DNA of 64,000 nt from CAVZZV01 sp963779845 (lineage in GTDB: Bacteria; Bacteroidota; Bacteroidia; Bacteroidales; GCA-2748055): positions 1,426,001-1,490,000 of the forward strand of contig CAVZZV010000005.1 in the NCBI GenBank assembly GCA_963779845.1, written 5' to 3'. Position numbers and translations under genes: made by a program. Shown piece by piece: positions 17,501 through 25,275 of the stretch; positions within the stretch are counted from its first letter, which is position 1, and each line of letters begins with the position of its first letter. The notes under the pieces were generated by a model. That model did no database searches. It was not told the DNA's origin and saw only the letters and a list, made by a program, of their open reading frames with translations.

Positions 17501-18568
17501 TCAAAAACTCAACAAAGTGAGCCCTAAAGAGAATGGGTAAAGTTCAGGTCCTTTATTGTTTTCAAACAACGGAGTTGGATAATAGGTGGCAAAAACTTTC
17601 AACATTTGATAGCCCAGGCGTGCAGTGAAACCATAGCGCAAAAGGGAAAGGTTAAAATCGTCCTTATACTTATCTTTTTGTTTATTGCCATCAATTTCAT
17701 AAACCATTTTAGTTTTGGAACCAATCTTCAGTCCGCCTACAATTCCTGCTGATATATAGATATGCTCCTTCCCTGCCGGGATATGACCTTCAAGCAATAA
17801 GGGGGCAACCAGATAGGTTGTTTGAAATTTGGTCTTTCGGACATCTGCCCTGGGATTTGTCAGGAAATCCGGCAAATATTCCACAACAACATCTTCATCA
17901 TTAAGGGTAATATTATTATTACCGGTAAAATGATAATTATTGAATTCAAGTCCCATTCCCGTAACAAGTCCGAAATTTGGAGTTCCAAGTGGGATACCGT
18001 ATTCGATGAAATTAATATTGAAGTTCCATGACCTGGAGGTTCTTAAATCCATAAATGTCGATTCCGGATCCAAACTCATTGAAAAATCCGAATTGACAAA
18101 GTTGTTTATCCCCCATTCCACGCCGGCCCAATGTGCTTTAAATTTAGATTTTTTATCGCGGGGAACCTCGACTTCCTTCTCAACCCTCTCCTCAATCTTT
18201 TGACCATAGTTTTTGAACTTGTCCATTTCAAAAGTTGTTCCATCGGAACCTTCAATTACGGTTATACCCCGGTTGCCAATTTTCAGCCGGGTGGTGTCGT
18301 TTCCCTCTTCGATTACGATAATTTCTTCCTTTCCTATTTTTACGACAGTTTTCTCAGGTTTCGAAATTACCCTGATGGAGTCGGACATATAAATGCGCGT
18401 GGAATCCTTGTCCTTGTCGACGAAAAGGATTTCATCCCCATGGATTTGAATCTTTGAATTATTGGCCTGATCAATAACGATAATTGAATCTCCGGTTTTA
18501 ATTTGCTGTGTCATAGCAGTAGATACCACCATAAAAATTAGCATGCTGCTTAAAAATAACTTTCTCAT
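17501..18568 (-). CDS. Outer-membrane beta-barrel protein with five N-terminal 18-residue repeats
   Basis: A 355-residue secreted protein with a signal peptide (about 1-21). Residues 26-115 are five exact-length 18-residue repeats, each of the form (G/S)D-x-I-x-V-I followed by a polar turn, Thr, and an I-x-I/M-G strand. A Lys/Glu-rich linker follows (about 120-145), and the C-terminal part (about 150-355) has alternating strands ending in SLGLTLLSF, typical of PorT-like outer-membrane barrels whose last residue is Phe. Its own upstream region carries TGTAAC-N16-CGTC, matching the element before the ECF sigma gene. A strong terminator follows it. Function unknown; a sensor or stress-related porin-like role is inferred from the sigma/anti-sigma neighbours. 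Confidence 0.75.
   Translation of the reverse strand: MRKLFLSSMLIFMVVSTAMTQQIKTGDSIIVIDQANNSKIQIHGDEILFVDKDKDSTRIYMSDSIRVISKPEKTVVKIGKEEIIVIEEGNDTTRLKIGNRGITVIEGSDGTTFEMDKFKNYGQKIEERVEKEVEVPRDKKSKFKAHWAGVEWGINNFVNSDFSMSLDPESTFMDLRTSRSWNFNINFIEYGIPLGTPNFGLVTGMGLEFNNYHFTGNNNITLNDEDVVVEYLPDFLTNPRADVRKTKFQTTYLVAPLLLEGHIPAGKEHIYISAGIVGGLKIGSKTKMVYEIDGNKQKDKYKDDFNLSLLRYGFTARLGYQMLKVFATYYPTPLFENNKGPELYPFSLGLTLLSF
18224..18493 (-). repeat. Five tandem 54-bp units encoding 18-residue repeats
   Basis: Residues 26-43, 44-61, 62-79, 80-97 and 98-115 of the barrel protein align without gaps at a strict 18-residue period (GDSIIVIDQ, GDEILFVDK, SDSIRVISK, KEEIIVIEE, then GNRGITVIE offset by one). The pattern of alternating hydrophobics suggests a short beta-solenoid or beta-hairpin stack in the periplasm. 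Confidence 0.8.
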
Positions 18569-18615
18569 GTGTATAATTTTATTTTCACAAATTCAACATT
18601 AAATTCTGATTATAG

Positions 18616-18641
18616 GACGTATGAAGGATCGAATAGTTACA
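18616..18641 (-). promoter_or_regulatory. Predicted ECF sigma promoter of the beta-barrel gene
   Basis: On the minus strand TGTAAC (18641-18636) is followed after exactly 16 bases by CGTC (18619-18616), 47 bases before the barrel ATG. The same two blocks with the same spacing precede the sigma gene, and this agreement is the main support. Confidence 0.6.
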
Positions 18642-18796
18642 ATTGAAATACTATTTGTCTACAATTTCCCTAATCTCCCCTTTCTGTGTGTTCCTGTAAC
18701 TCTTTAAATCGAACATTCGCTTCAATGCGCCCGCATGCCCGGTTCCGATCCGGGCACCCGGCATTCTGGTTAAACCCGGATAATGATTTTCCTGAA

Positions 18797-19933
18797 TTAT
18801 TTTATGGGGGCGGCAATAGAGAGTGAAGGCGAATTAAACCGAATGCCACTGGTCTTTCCTTCGGCATCTGTACTTCTTTCGAGTTTCATTTCAGAGCCTG
18901 TCAGGTCATTGATTTTTTCGATTCCTGCACTTGCCATGGACCATAAATTAACATCCCTTTTTTTCGAATTGCCGAAGAGGAAACTACTGAATTTCTGTTT
19001 TGCATAGTCATCAAGGTTTTCCGATGCCAAAAGTTCATTCAACCGGAATTGCGATCTGGTGGTTTTTATAGGAACTTCCCTTATATAATCCCTTTCAACT
19101 TTGCCGGCAAGGAGAGGGGTGCTCCTGTTCAATTCAGCTGGATCAATGTGCACGGAGGCAAGTATTTCTTCACTACTGGGAGCGGTACTAAGTTCATTTC
19201 CTGTAGGCAGGGGCTCATTTTTTGCAATAGGAATGGAGACCTTAAACCTAATCTCCGTTTTTGCACGGACCGGGTTTTTCGCTTTTATTCCCGGCTTCTC
19301 TTCTCTTGAATTTAATGCTGGTTTTTCATTTGTTGTCTCCAGACTATCGGTGGAATTTGCCTTATTACTATATGATAGATCACGATCAACCTCAGCATTG
19401 CCAATTGAGGTAATCGGAGGGGAAACCCTCTCCCCCGGGTTGGAAACAAGGAGCAAAACGATAAGAATGCTGGCAGCGATGGCAATTACAGTGTAGATTT
19501 TTTTGCGTGAAAGGAGAAAAACGCTCTTCTTTAACGAATCCTTATTCTCAAAATCCGCATGAGAGGAATGTAAAACCAGTCGTTCATAAAATTCAGATTC
19601 TACAAGGCGTTCAGGGTTCTTTTGAAAATAATCATGAAGGTGGCTTAGTTGTTCCGGATTCAAATCGTTTTCCATTTTAGCAATGCAAAAATATTTGAAA
19701 TTATCATCCCGGACCGGAGTGCTCAGGTCTATTTGCTCCAGATTTTCGGACAGGGGAAATTTCACCTCCCCAGGGATGTTACAAGTATTTTCAAGTCCTT
19801 CGAGTTCAAGTCTTAATCCAGGATTTTCAAGAAGGAATTGCTCAACCATTACCCGATCTTCACGAGCAAGTGTACCCTCCATATAATCCAGGAAGAAGGA
19901 TTCATAATTGGTAATATCTATCGCTCTTTTCAT
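18797..19933 (-). CDS. Putative membrane anti-sigma factor with duplicated N-terminal module
   Basis: A 378-residue protein directly downstream of the ECF sigma gene (12-base gap). The N-terminal cytoplasmic part contains two related 39-residue segments, about 10-48 and 80-118, each with an M-E-(G/N)-(T/D)-L block and a later (F-L/Y-F)-x2-N-P block. This is the usual look of zinc-free Bacteroidota anti-sigma domains, here in tandem. One membrane helix lies at about 147-164. The periplasmic part (165-378) is low in predicted structure, rich in Ser/Thr/Pro/Lys, and unlike any domain I recognise. No zf-HC2 His/Cys motif is present. The anti-sigma role is inferred from position, topology and the N-terminal motif. 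Confidence 0.7.
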   Translation of the reverse strand: MKRAIDITNYESFFLDYMEGTLAREDRVMVEQFLLENPGLRLELEGLENTCNIPGEVKFPLSENLEQIDLSTPVRDDNFKYFCIAKMENDLNPEQLSHLHDYFQKNPERLVESEFYERLVLHSSHADFENKDSLKKSVFLLSRKKIYTVIAIAASILIVLLLVSNPGERVSPPITSIGNAEVDRDLSYSNKANSTDSLETTNEKPALNSREEKPGIKAKNPVRAKTEIRFKVSIPIAKNEPLPTGNELSTAPSSEEILASVHIDPAELNRSTPLLAGKVERDYIREVPIKTTRSQFRLNELLASENLDDYAKQKFSSFLFGNSKKRDVNLWSMASAGIEKINDLTGSEMKLERSTDAEGKTSGIRFNSPSLSIAAPIK

Positions 19934-19945
19934 CCTTTTAAAAAT

Positions 19946-20431
19946 TTAGGTTACATTCTCAGGACTTCCAATATAATTTTTCAGGAAGACCCGTGCTCTA
20001 TAGATGTAAACTTTTACCTGCGACCCGGAGAGTCCGGTTATTTTAGAGATTTCATCGTAACTATAACCTTCATAATCACGAAGCAAAAGTACCGATCGCT
20101 GATCATCCGGCAGATAGGAAACTGCCTTGTCCAATATTTCATGAAGATCTGAATACTGTCCGTCGTTTCCCAATTCTTCAGTTTTAATATCGGCCACAGA
20201 TACGTGGCGGTTTTCTTTTCTGATTACGTCGATCATCGTGTGATAAGCTGTCGAAAAAAGGTATGATTTAACTTTGTTCGCACTGACATCAGCGACTTTC
20301 AGCCAAAGCTTTTCAAAGGTATCCTGAACTATATCCCTGGCCTTCTCCGTGTCCCTGATATTTTTCAGGGCAAACCGATAAATTCCATCGGAATAGTTGT
20401 CCACTGCCAGGTTATATTCTCGAACCGTCAT
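19946..20431 (-). CDS. ECF-type RNA polymerase sigma factor
   Basis: A 161-residue sigma-70 family protein with only regions 2 and 4. Region 2 includes DTEKARDIVQDTFEKLWLK and the DNA-melting segment KSYLFSTAYHTMIDVIRK. Region 4 is a helix-turn-helix, SYDEISKITGLSGSQVKVYIYRAR. It is followed by a membrane protein that is likely its anti-sigma factor, then by an outer-membrane barrel gene. A GTAAC/CGTC-type element stands 26-51 bases before its ATG, suggesting autoregulation. It lies 86 bases downstream of the carotenoid gene crtY on the same strand. Confidence 0.93.
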   Translation of the reverse strand: MTVREYNLAVDNYSDGIYRFALKNIRDTEKARDIVQDTFEKLWLKVADVSANKVKSYLFSTAYHTMIDVIRKENRHVSVADIKTEELGNDGQYSDLHEILDKAVSYLPDDQRSVLLLRDYEGYSYDEISKITGLSGSQVKVYIYRARVFLKNYIGSPENVT

Positions 20432-20456
20432 AATTTTTTATCAGCTTCAGAGGTAA

Positions 20457-20482
20457 GACGATTTAGCGCATGAAAAGTTACA
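20457..20482 (-). promoter_or_regulatory. Predicted autoregulated ECF sigma promoter
   Basis: On the minus strand TGTAAC (20482-20477), 16 bases, then CGTC (20460-20457), 25 bases before the sigma ATG. A run of T immediately upstream of the -35 block could act as an UP-like element. ECF sigma promoters commonly have an AAC-containing -35 and a CGTC-type -10; that this sigma recognises it is inferred. Confidence 0.6.
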
Positions 20483-20517
20483 AAAAAAAAATGAAAAGCT
20501 CTATTTTTGATTCCCTT

Positions 20518-21246
20518 CTATTGTTGGACAGGTCCATCTCTGTGAAAAATATTTTTTGATTTGCCTTTATCCATTTTTTCAAGACCTTCGTAAAGGGCTG
20601 CATTCATCATTAATAATAACATTCCATAAAATGCATCTTCAACCGGTATGGTAAAGAGGCGGATTCCCATGTTTTCGGAACTATTATACCACACAACTTC
20701 CTCATGGATGAATGATCCGGTCAGAAGCCCATTCACAATCAGGAATGGGATAAGGATAAACAGATAGGAAAAATAAAACCTTCCAAGAAATTTAGCTTTA
20801 ATTGAAAATTGCAGGATGAATACAAAAAGTCCCAAAAGGAAAAAAGTTACAGCAGAATAGAGGCGATCCCGAAAAAAAATGACTAGAAGAAAAGAAGTAA
20901 TGATTAAAACAACAGAGATAGACCGGCTTACACCAGGGTCGAATTTTCTGCCCATGAACTTGACTACATCGTAAATGAAGATTGAAGCATAAGGGATGCA
21001 AAAAAAGAACAGCACCTCTTCAATGGGAAGATTAAATAATTGTATTCCGGAGAGGTATGCGGGATTAAAGCCCCAAATACCGATCCTGGTGAAATATATG
21101 TCCCATCCTATGAAAAAAAGGGCGGGAATGAAAATGGCGGGAAAAAGATATTTCCATCGCGTATAATAACCCAGCCTTCTATCAAAACTAAAGATAAATG
21201 GAAAAAGAATGGAAAATATATTGATAAGCAGGTATAAATTGGGCAT
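20518..21246 (-). CDS. crtY: Lycopene beta-cyclase, fused CrtYcd type
   Basis: Integral-membrane lycopene cyclase that closes the beta-ionone rings of lycopene to give beta-carotene. The 242-residue protein has about seven helices and two repeats of the lycopene-cyclase domain: the first with FIGWDIYFTRIGIWGFNP and LPIEEVLFFFCIP, the second with WYNSSENMGIRLFTIPVEDAFYGM. The PxE(E/D) motif in each half is intact. This is the fused heterodimer-type cyclase rather than flavin CrtY/CrtL. An ATG at 21246 is preferred over a TTG two codons earlier that abuts the crtZ stop. It is the last of the four carotenoid genes. Confidence 0.88.
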   Translation of the reverse strand: MPNLYLLINIFSILFPFIFSFDRRLGYYTRWKYLFPAIFIPALFFIGWDIYFTRIGIWGFNPAYLSGIQLFNLPIEEVLFFFCIPYASIFIYDVVKFMGRKFDPGVSRSISVVLIITSFLLVIFFRDRLYSAVTFFLLGLFVFILQFSIKAKFLGRFYFSYLFILIPFLIVNGLLTGSFIHEEVVWYNSSENMGIRLFTIPVEDAFYGMLLLMMNAALYEGLEKMDKGKSKNIFHRDGPVQQ

Positions 21247-21252
21247 ACCCAA

Positions 21253-21711
21253 TTAGTATTTAGCCCTTTCAGCTTTCGTTTTCATTCGGAAATACTTCCA
21301 GGGGATCATAAAAATAAATCCATAGTTTTTTTTGCCAACATGGTGATCGTTGTGCGCCCTGACAATAGCACGGAAATAAGGATTATCTATGCTATCCAGT
21401 AATTTCAGACGTCTGTGCACGAGCACATCATGAAAGAGGAAATAGGCCATTCCATATAATGCGATGCCAATTCCGAGAAAAAAACTTGCATTATACTCCG
21501 GATAGCCGATAAATATCAGTATCATACTGGGAACAGCAAAAATTAACGCGAACAGATCGTTCCATTCAAAGGGTTGATGCTCACGGGTATGGTGATCTTT
21601 ATGCAACCCCCATAAAAACCCATGCATAACATATTTATGTGTAAACCATGCCATGAATTCCATAAAAAGGAAGGCGAGCAATATCCATAAAATGCCTACT
21701 ACGATATTCAT
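21253..21711 (-). CDS. crtZ: Beta-carotene hydroxylase
   Basis: Di-iron membrane hydroxylase of the fatty acid hydroxylase/sterol desaturase superfamily that converts beta-carotene to zeaxanthin. The 152-residue protein shows the histidine clusters HKYVMHG, HKDHHTREH, HDVLVHRR and RAHNDHH, and four hydrophobic segments. It is immediately followed by crtY with essentially no gap. The 206 bases between it and the upstream crtB contain no gene. Confidence 0.93.
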   Translation of the reverse strand: MNIVVGILWILLAFLFMEFMAWFTHKYVMHGFLWGLHKDHHTREHQPFEWNDLFALIFAVPSMILIFIGYPEYNASFFLGIGIALYGMAYFLFHDVLVHRRLKLLDSIDNPYFRAIVRAHNDHHVGKKNYGFIFMIPWKYFRMKTKAERAKY

Positions 21712-21917
21712 AATTCAAAGTTTTTATAATTATTATCCTAATTTCTCTTTTTGCGGTTTAGCCCTCTCTATATTTAGGGTTAGTGACTGAAATCTAAAAA
21801 CTCCTGATAATGCTGTTGTTTTTGATAAATAAACAAATAAAAACCTCATTGGTTACATTTGATTTTAGGTTGAATAACATCTCTTCTCTGAACTTCCCTA
21901 TCTTTCCCGGGGGTTCC

Positions 21918-22745
21918 CTAAAGATGGTAGCCAATACAGGCAGAGATCAACAAGCCATATTTTTGGGCATTGGAAATCCTGATCCTTTTAGATAGGAGTT
22001 TTTCTGCCGGAACAGATTGGATTTTCTTAAAAAGCGCATAATAATATACATAGGAAAGATATACCCCCATACCAGCAGACCGGGGAAGTTTTCTTATGCC
22101 TGAGAGCCCAACCGCAAAATCTGATTGTATTTCCTTTTCGATCTGCTTTTTGCCGGCGTCAGTGAATGCATTCATTTCGATGCCGGGAAAGTAGCTACGC
22201 CCCATAGTCCTGAAGTCATTTCCGATATCCCGCAAAAAATTGATCTTCTGATATGCGGCTCCGAGTTTTTTTCCATAGGGTTTCAGATTTGTGTACATTT
22301 CGGTGTCCCCATTGCAAAACACAGTGAGGCACATAAGCCCTACCACTTCCGCAGATCCCAGAACATAAAGGTTGAAGGATTCCCTGTCGTACTCCTTTTT
22401 TTGAAGGTCCATTTCCATACTGTACAAAAACTGATCGATTAATCCGCGATCAATTTTGTACCTGTGCACAACAGCCTGGAAACTATTCAATAGCGGATTC
22501 AGACTAATTTTATTTTGCAGGGCATAGGCCAGATCATCCTTAAATTGGGAGAATAATTCCAGCTTTTCAAAATCATGAAAGGAATCAACAATTTCATCAG
22601 CCAGTCTTACAAAACCATAAACAGCGTAAATAGGATCGCGAAGGGGTTTGGCAAGGAACCTGATTCCGAGACTGAAAGAGGTGCTGTAAATCTTTGTAAG
22701 GTTCCTGCTCAGGGAATAAGATACTATGTCATATGTCTCTTTCAT
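21918..22745 (-). CDS. crtB: Phytoene synthase
   Basis: Condenses two geranylgeranyl diphosphate molecules to phytoene. The 275-residue squalene/phytoene synthase fold shows both Asp-rich metal-binding motifs: ADEIVDSFHD and FLRDIGNDFRTMGRSYFP. It follows crtI by 54 bases on the same strand and is probably co-transcribed with it. Confidence 0.93.
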   Translation of the reverse strand: MKETYDIVSYSLSRNLTKIYSTSFSLGIRFLAKPLRDPIYAVYGFVRLADEIVDSFHDFEKLELFSQFKDDLAYALQNKISLNPLLNSFQAVVHRYKIDRGLIDQFLYSMEMDLQKKEYDRESFNLYVLGSAEVVGLMCLTVFCNGDTEMYTNLKPYGKKLGAAYQKINFLRDIGNDFRTMGRSYFPGIEMNAFTDAGKKQIEKEIQSDFAVGLSGIRKLPRSAGMGVYLSYVYYYALFKKIQSVPAEKLLSKRIRISNAQKYGLLISACIGYHL

Positions 22746-22799
22746 TTTAAAACATTTTATTTTGAAGTATGCCTTCAGGATCTTACTATTTATAAACTA

Positions 22800-24290
22800 T
22801 TAATCATCAAGTGTTTTTAGGTACTTCAGAATCTCCATGGAAACCATGTGACCGCTTATGATTGCAGGCGGAACACCGGGACCGGGGAGGGTAAGCTGAC
22901 CCGCATAAAAAAGATTCTCCAGTCTGGGATTTCTGATGGAAGGCTTTAAGATTGCCGTTTGTCTCAAAGTGTTTGCCAGTCCGTAGGCGTTTCCCTTAAA
23001 GGCATTATAATCCTTTTTGAAATCGTTGTGGGCATAGGATTTTTTATATATCACACATTCCGAAATTTTCTGACCCGTAATCTTTTCGAGGCGTTCCATC
23101 ACCATATCATAGTAGTATTCCCTGATCTCTTCCGTATCTTTCAGTCCAGTGGCCACAGGGATTAAGATAACAAGATTTTCCTGTCCTTGAGGGGCTACCG
23201 AGAGATCGGTGATGGAACTGCAGGAAACATAGATGGCGGGATTATCGGGCCATCGGGGATGCTCATATATCTGAGCTGCATGACGGGTAAAATCGGCATC
23301 AAAGAATAGATTATGGTGTTTCAGATTTTTAAGTTTCTTATTAACACCCAGGAAAAACATGAGGGCCGATGGAGCCATAACCCTGGAATCCCAATATTTT
23401 TGGTCATATTTTTTGTACTCTTCCGGGAGAAGTTGTTGCTCAACATGATGATAGTCTGCTGAACCAACGATAACATCTGTGCGAATAACACTTTTATCAG
23501 AAAGTTTTAAACCGCTAACTTTTTGTTTATTAACCAATATTTCCTGCACATTTGAATTAAGATAAATTTTTGCCCCATTTTCTTCTGCCACCACCTTCAT
23601 TGCCTTGACAATGCTATACATCCCCCCCTCCGGGTACCAGGTCCCCAGGGTAAGATCGGCATAATTCATCAACGTATAGAGTGCAGGGGTTTGTTCTGGA
23701 GTTGCACCCAGGAAGATTACAGGAAATTCAAGGATCTGTCTTAAACGACGATCTTTAAATTCGCGATGAACATACCCGGAGACAGATTTAAAAAAATCAA
23801 GTTTGAACAGGCCTTTTACCAAATCCCAGCGGAAAAATTCGGTAAGATTTTGCGAAGGGAGGTAGACTAATTTTCCAATCCCGATATTATATTTATATTC
23901 AGCTTTTTTCAAAAATTTTCTAAGCTTTGCAGCACTCCCTTTTTCAATCGTTTCAAAAAGTTCGTATAATTCATCAATATCGGCCGGAACATCAATGTAC
24001 TCCCCTTCCCCGAAAAACATTCTGTAACCTGGATCCAGCCGGGTAAGTTTATAGAATTCTGCACTGCTCCTCCCAAAGTGCTGAAAGAACCTTTCAAAAA
24101 CCTCAGGCATCCAATACCATGAAGGGCCCATGTCAAAATGAAAGCCCTTTTCAGTAAAAGCCCTCGCCCGCCCCCCGGCGGTGTTGTTTTTCTCAAACAG
24201 GCTAACTTCATAGCCGGCAGAAGCAAGATATGCAGCCGCGGAAAGACCGGAAAAACCGGCTCCTATAATTGCTACTTTTTTTGTTCGCAT
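22800..24290 (-). CDS. crtI: Phytoene desaturase
   Basis: FAD-dependent CrtI-type desaturase that introduces the double bonds from phytoene to lycopene. The 496-residue protein has the N-terminal dinucleotide-binding motif VAIIGAGFSGLSAAAYL with EKN at the end of beta-2, and the C-terminal bacterial desaturase signature NLFYAGQLTLPGPGVPPAII. I place the start at the ATG at 24290; reading from the upstream TTG adds eight residues before the FAD motif without homology value. It is the first gene of the carotenoid cluster, opposite dtd across about 170 bases. Confidence 0.93.
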   Translation of the reverse strand: MRTKKVAIIGAGFSGLSAAAYLASAGYEVSLFEKNNTAGGRARAFTEKGFHFDMGPSWYWMPEVFERFFQHFGRSSAEFYKLTRLDPGYRMFFGEGEYIDVPADIDELYELFETIEKGSAAKLRKFLKKAEYKYNIGIGKLVYLPSQNLTEFFRWDLVKGLFKLDFFKSVSGYVHREFKDRRLRQILEFPVIFLGATPEQTPALYTLMNYADLTLGTWYPEGGMYSIVKAMKVVAEENGAKIYLNSNVQEILVNKQKVSGLKLSDKSVIRTDVIVGSADYHHVEQQLLPEEYKKYDQKYWDSRVMAPSALMFFLGVNKKLKNLKHHNLFFDADFTRHAAQIYEHPRWPDNPAIYVSCSSITDLSVAPQGQENLVILIPVATGLKDTEEIREYYYDMVMERLEKITGQKISECVIYKKSYAHNDFKKDYNAFKGNAYGLANTLRQTAILKPSIRNPRLENLFYAGQLTLPGPGVPPAIISGHMVSMEILKYLKTLDD

Positions 24291-24432
24291 TAAATAAGAA
24301 TTAATGTATATCAAACAAGCTATATGTAGTTTTGTTTAATCTTAATGGTAATATATTAGACAAAATTGATTGGCCTTATTCGAACAATATAAAAAAACAA
24401 AGGGGGAAAACCGATCATGAATTTCTTTTTTT

Positions 24433-24440
24433 TAAATTTG
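24433..24440 (+). promoter_or_regulatory. Candidate -7 box for dtd
   Basis: TAAATTTG matches TAnnTTTG, 19 bases before the dtd ATG. The -33 element is not obvious. Confidence 0.4.
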
Positions 24441-24459
24441 TCCTCCTTGAAAATGTGTC

Positions 24460-24912
24460 ATGAAAGCGGTAATTCAAAGAGTTTCAAAAGCTTCAATAAT
24501 AACAAGCAGCGGTCATCGCGATTCGATAAATGCCGGACTGGTAATTTTACTTGGCATCGGGGAGGGGGATTCCCGGGAAGATATCGGGTGGTTAAGCGGA
24601 AAAATAGCCCGGTTAAGGATTTTCGACGATGAAAAGGGAGACATGAACTTATCGGTCCGGGATATCGATGGAGAAGCGATGGTTGTATCCCAATTTACCC
24701 TCTATGCATCCGTAAAAAAAGGGAACCGTCCCTCTTTTATTACCGCGGCTAAACCGGAAACGGCAATCCCGCTGTATGAAAATTTTATACGAATCTTAGG
24801 CGATGAGATGGAAAAACCGCCCAAAACAGGAACTTTCGGCGATCACATGGATTTAACCCTTGTGAACGATGGCCCTGTAACCATTGTGATAGATACTAAA
24901 AACCGTGAGTAA
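24460..24912 (+). CDS. dtd: D-aminoacyl-tRNA deacylase
   Basis: Removes D-amino acids mischarged onto tRNA. The 150-residue protein has the expected N-terminus MKAVIQRVSKASI, the SQFTLYASVKKGNRPSF segment that includes the DTD SQFTL motif, and the C-terminal cross-subunit motif NDGPVTIVIDT with the Gly-cisPro pair (GP). It overlaps the next ATG by one base (TAATG), giving translational coupling to mazG. Confidence 0.95.
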   Translation: MKAVIQRVSKASIITSSGHRDSINAGLVILLGIGEGDSREDIGWLSGKIARLRIFDDEKGDMNLSVRDIDGEAMVVSQFTLYASVKKGNRPSFITAAKPETAIPLYENFIRILGDEMEKPPKTGTFGDHMDLTLVNDGPVTIVIDTKNRE

Positions 24913-25265
24913 TGACGATTGAAGAAGCCCAAAAAAAAGTTGATGGTTGGATACAGCAATACGGAGTTCGTTATTTTAGTGAACTTACCAATATGGCTCT
25001 TCTAACAGAGGAAGTAGGAGAGGTTGCCCATATCATGAGTCGTCAATACGGCGAACAGTCGGTGAAAAGCGGAAGCGGAACCGGGGCAAACGAGCTGGCT
25101 GATGAATTGTCGGATGTACTCTTCGTGCTGATATGCATTGCAAATCAAACGGGTATAGATCTAACGGCAGCCTTTGAAAACAACCTCCTGAAGAAAACGG
25201 ATCGAGATAAAAAAAGGCATTTAGAAAATGAGAAGCTCAAAAAAAATTTTAATCTGAATAAATAA
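24912..25265 (+). CDS. MazG-family nucleotide pyrophosphohydrolase
   Basis: Small (117-residue) single-domain all-alpha NTP pyrophosphohydrolase. The metal-binding motifs EEVGEVAHIM and ELADELSDVLFVLICIANQTGIDL are intact. It hydrolyses (d)NTPs or related nucleotides; the exact substrate is unknown for this subgroup. It is coupled to dtd by a one-base overlap and followed by deoC after 10 bases, so all three likely share a transcript linked to tRNA and nucleotide quality control. Confidence 0.88.
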   Translation: MTIEEAQKKVDGWIQQYGVRYFSELTNMALLTEEVGEVAHIMSRQYGEQSVKSGSGTGANELADELSDVLFVLICIANQTGIDLTAAFENNLLKKTDRDKKRHLENEKLKKNFNLNK

Positions 25266-25275
25266 TCTAAATAAA

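Noticed and set aside
18736..18756. GC-rich hairpin with a 7-base loop resembling a tRNA T arm
   Set aside because: The loop TTCCGAT does not fit the T-loop pattern, and no acceptor, anticodon or D arm can be drawn around it.
24291..24459. Possible promoter pair between crtI and dtd
   Set aside because: On the minus strand no TAnnTTTG box with proper placement was found for crtI; only the dtd -7 box was kept.
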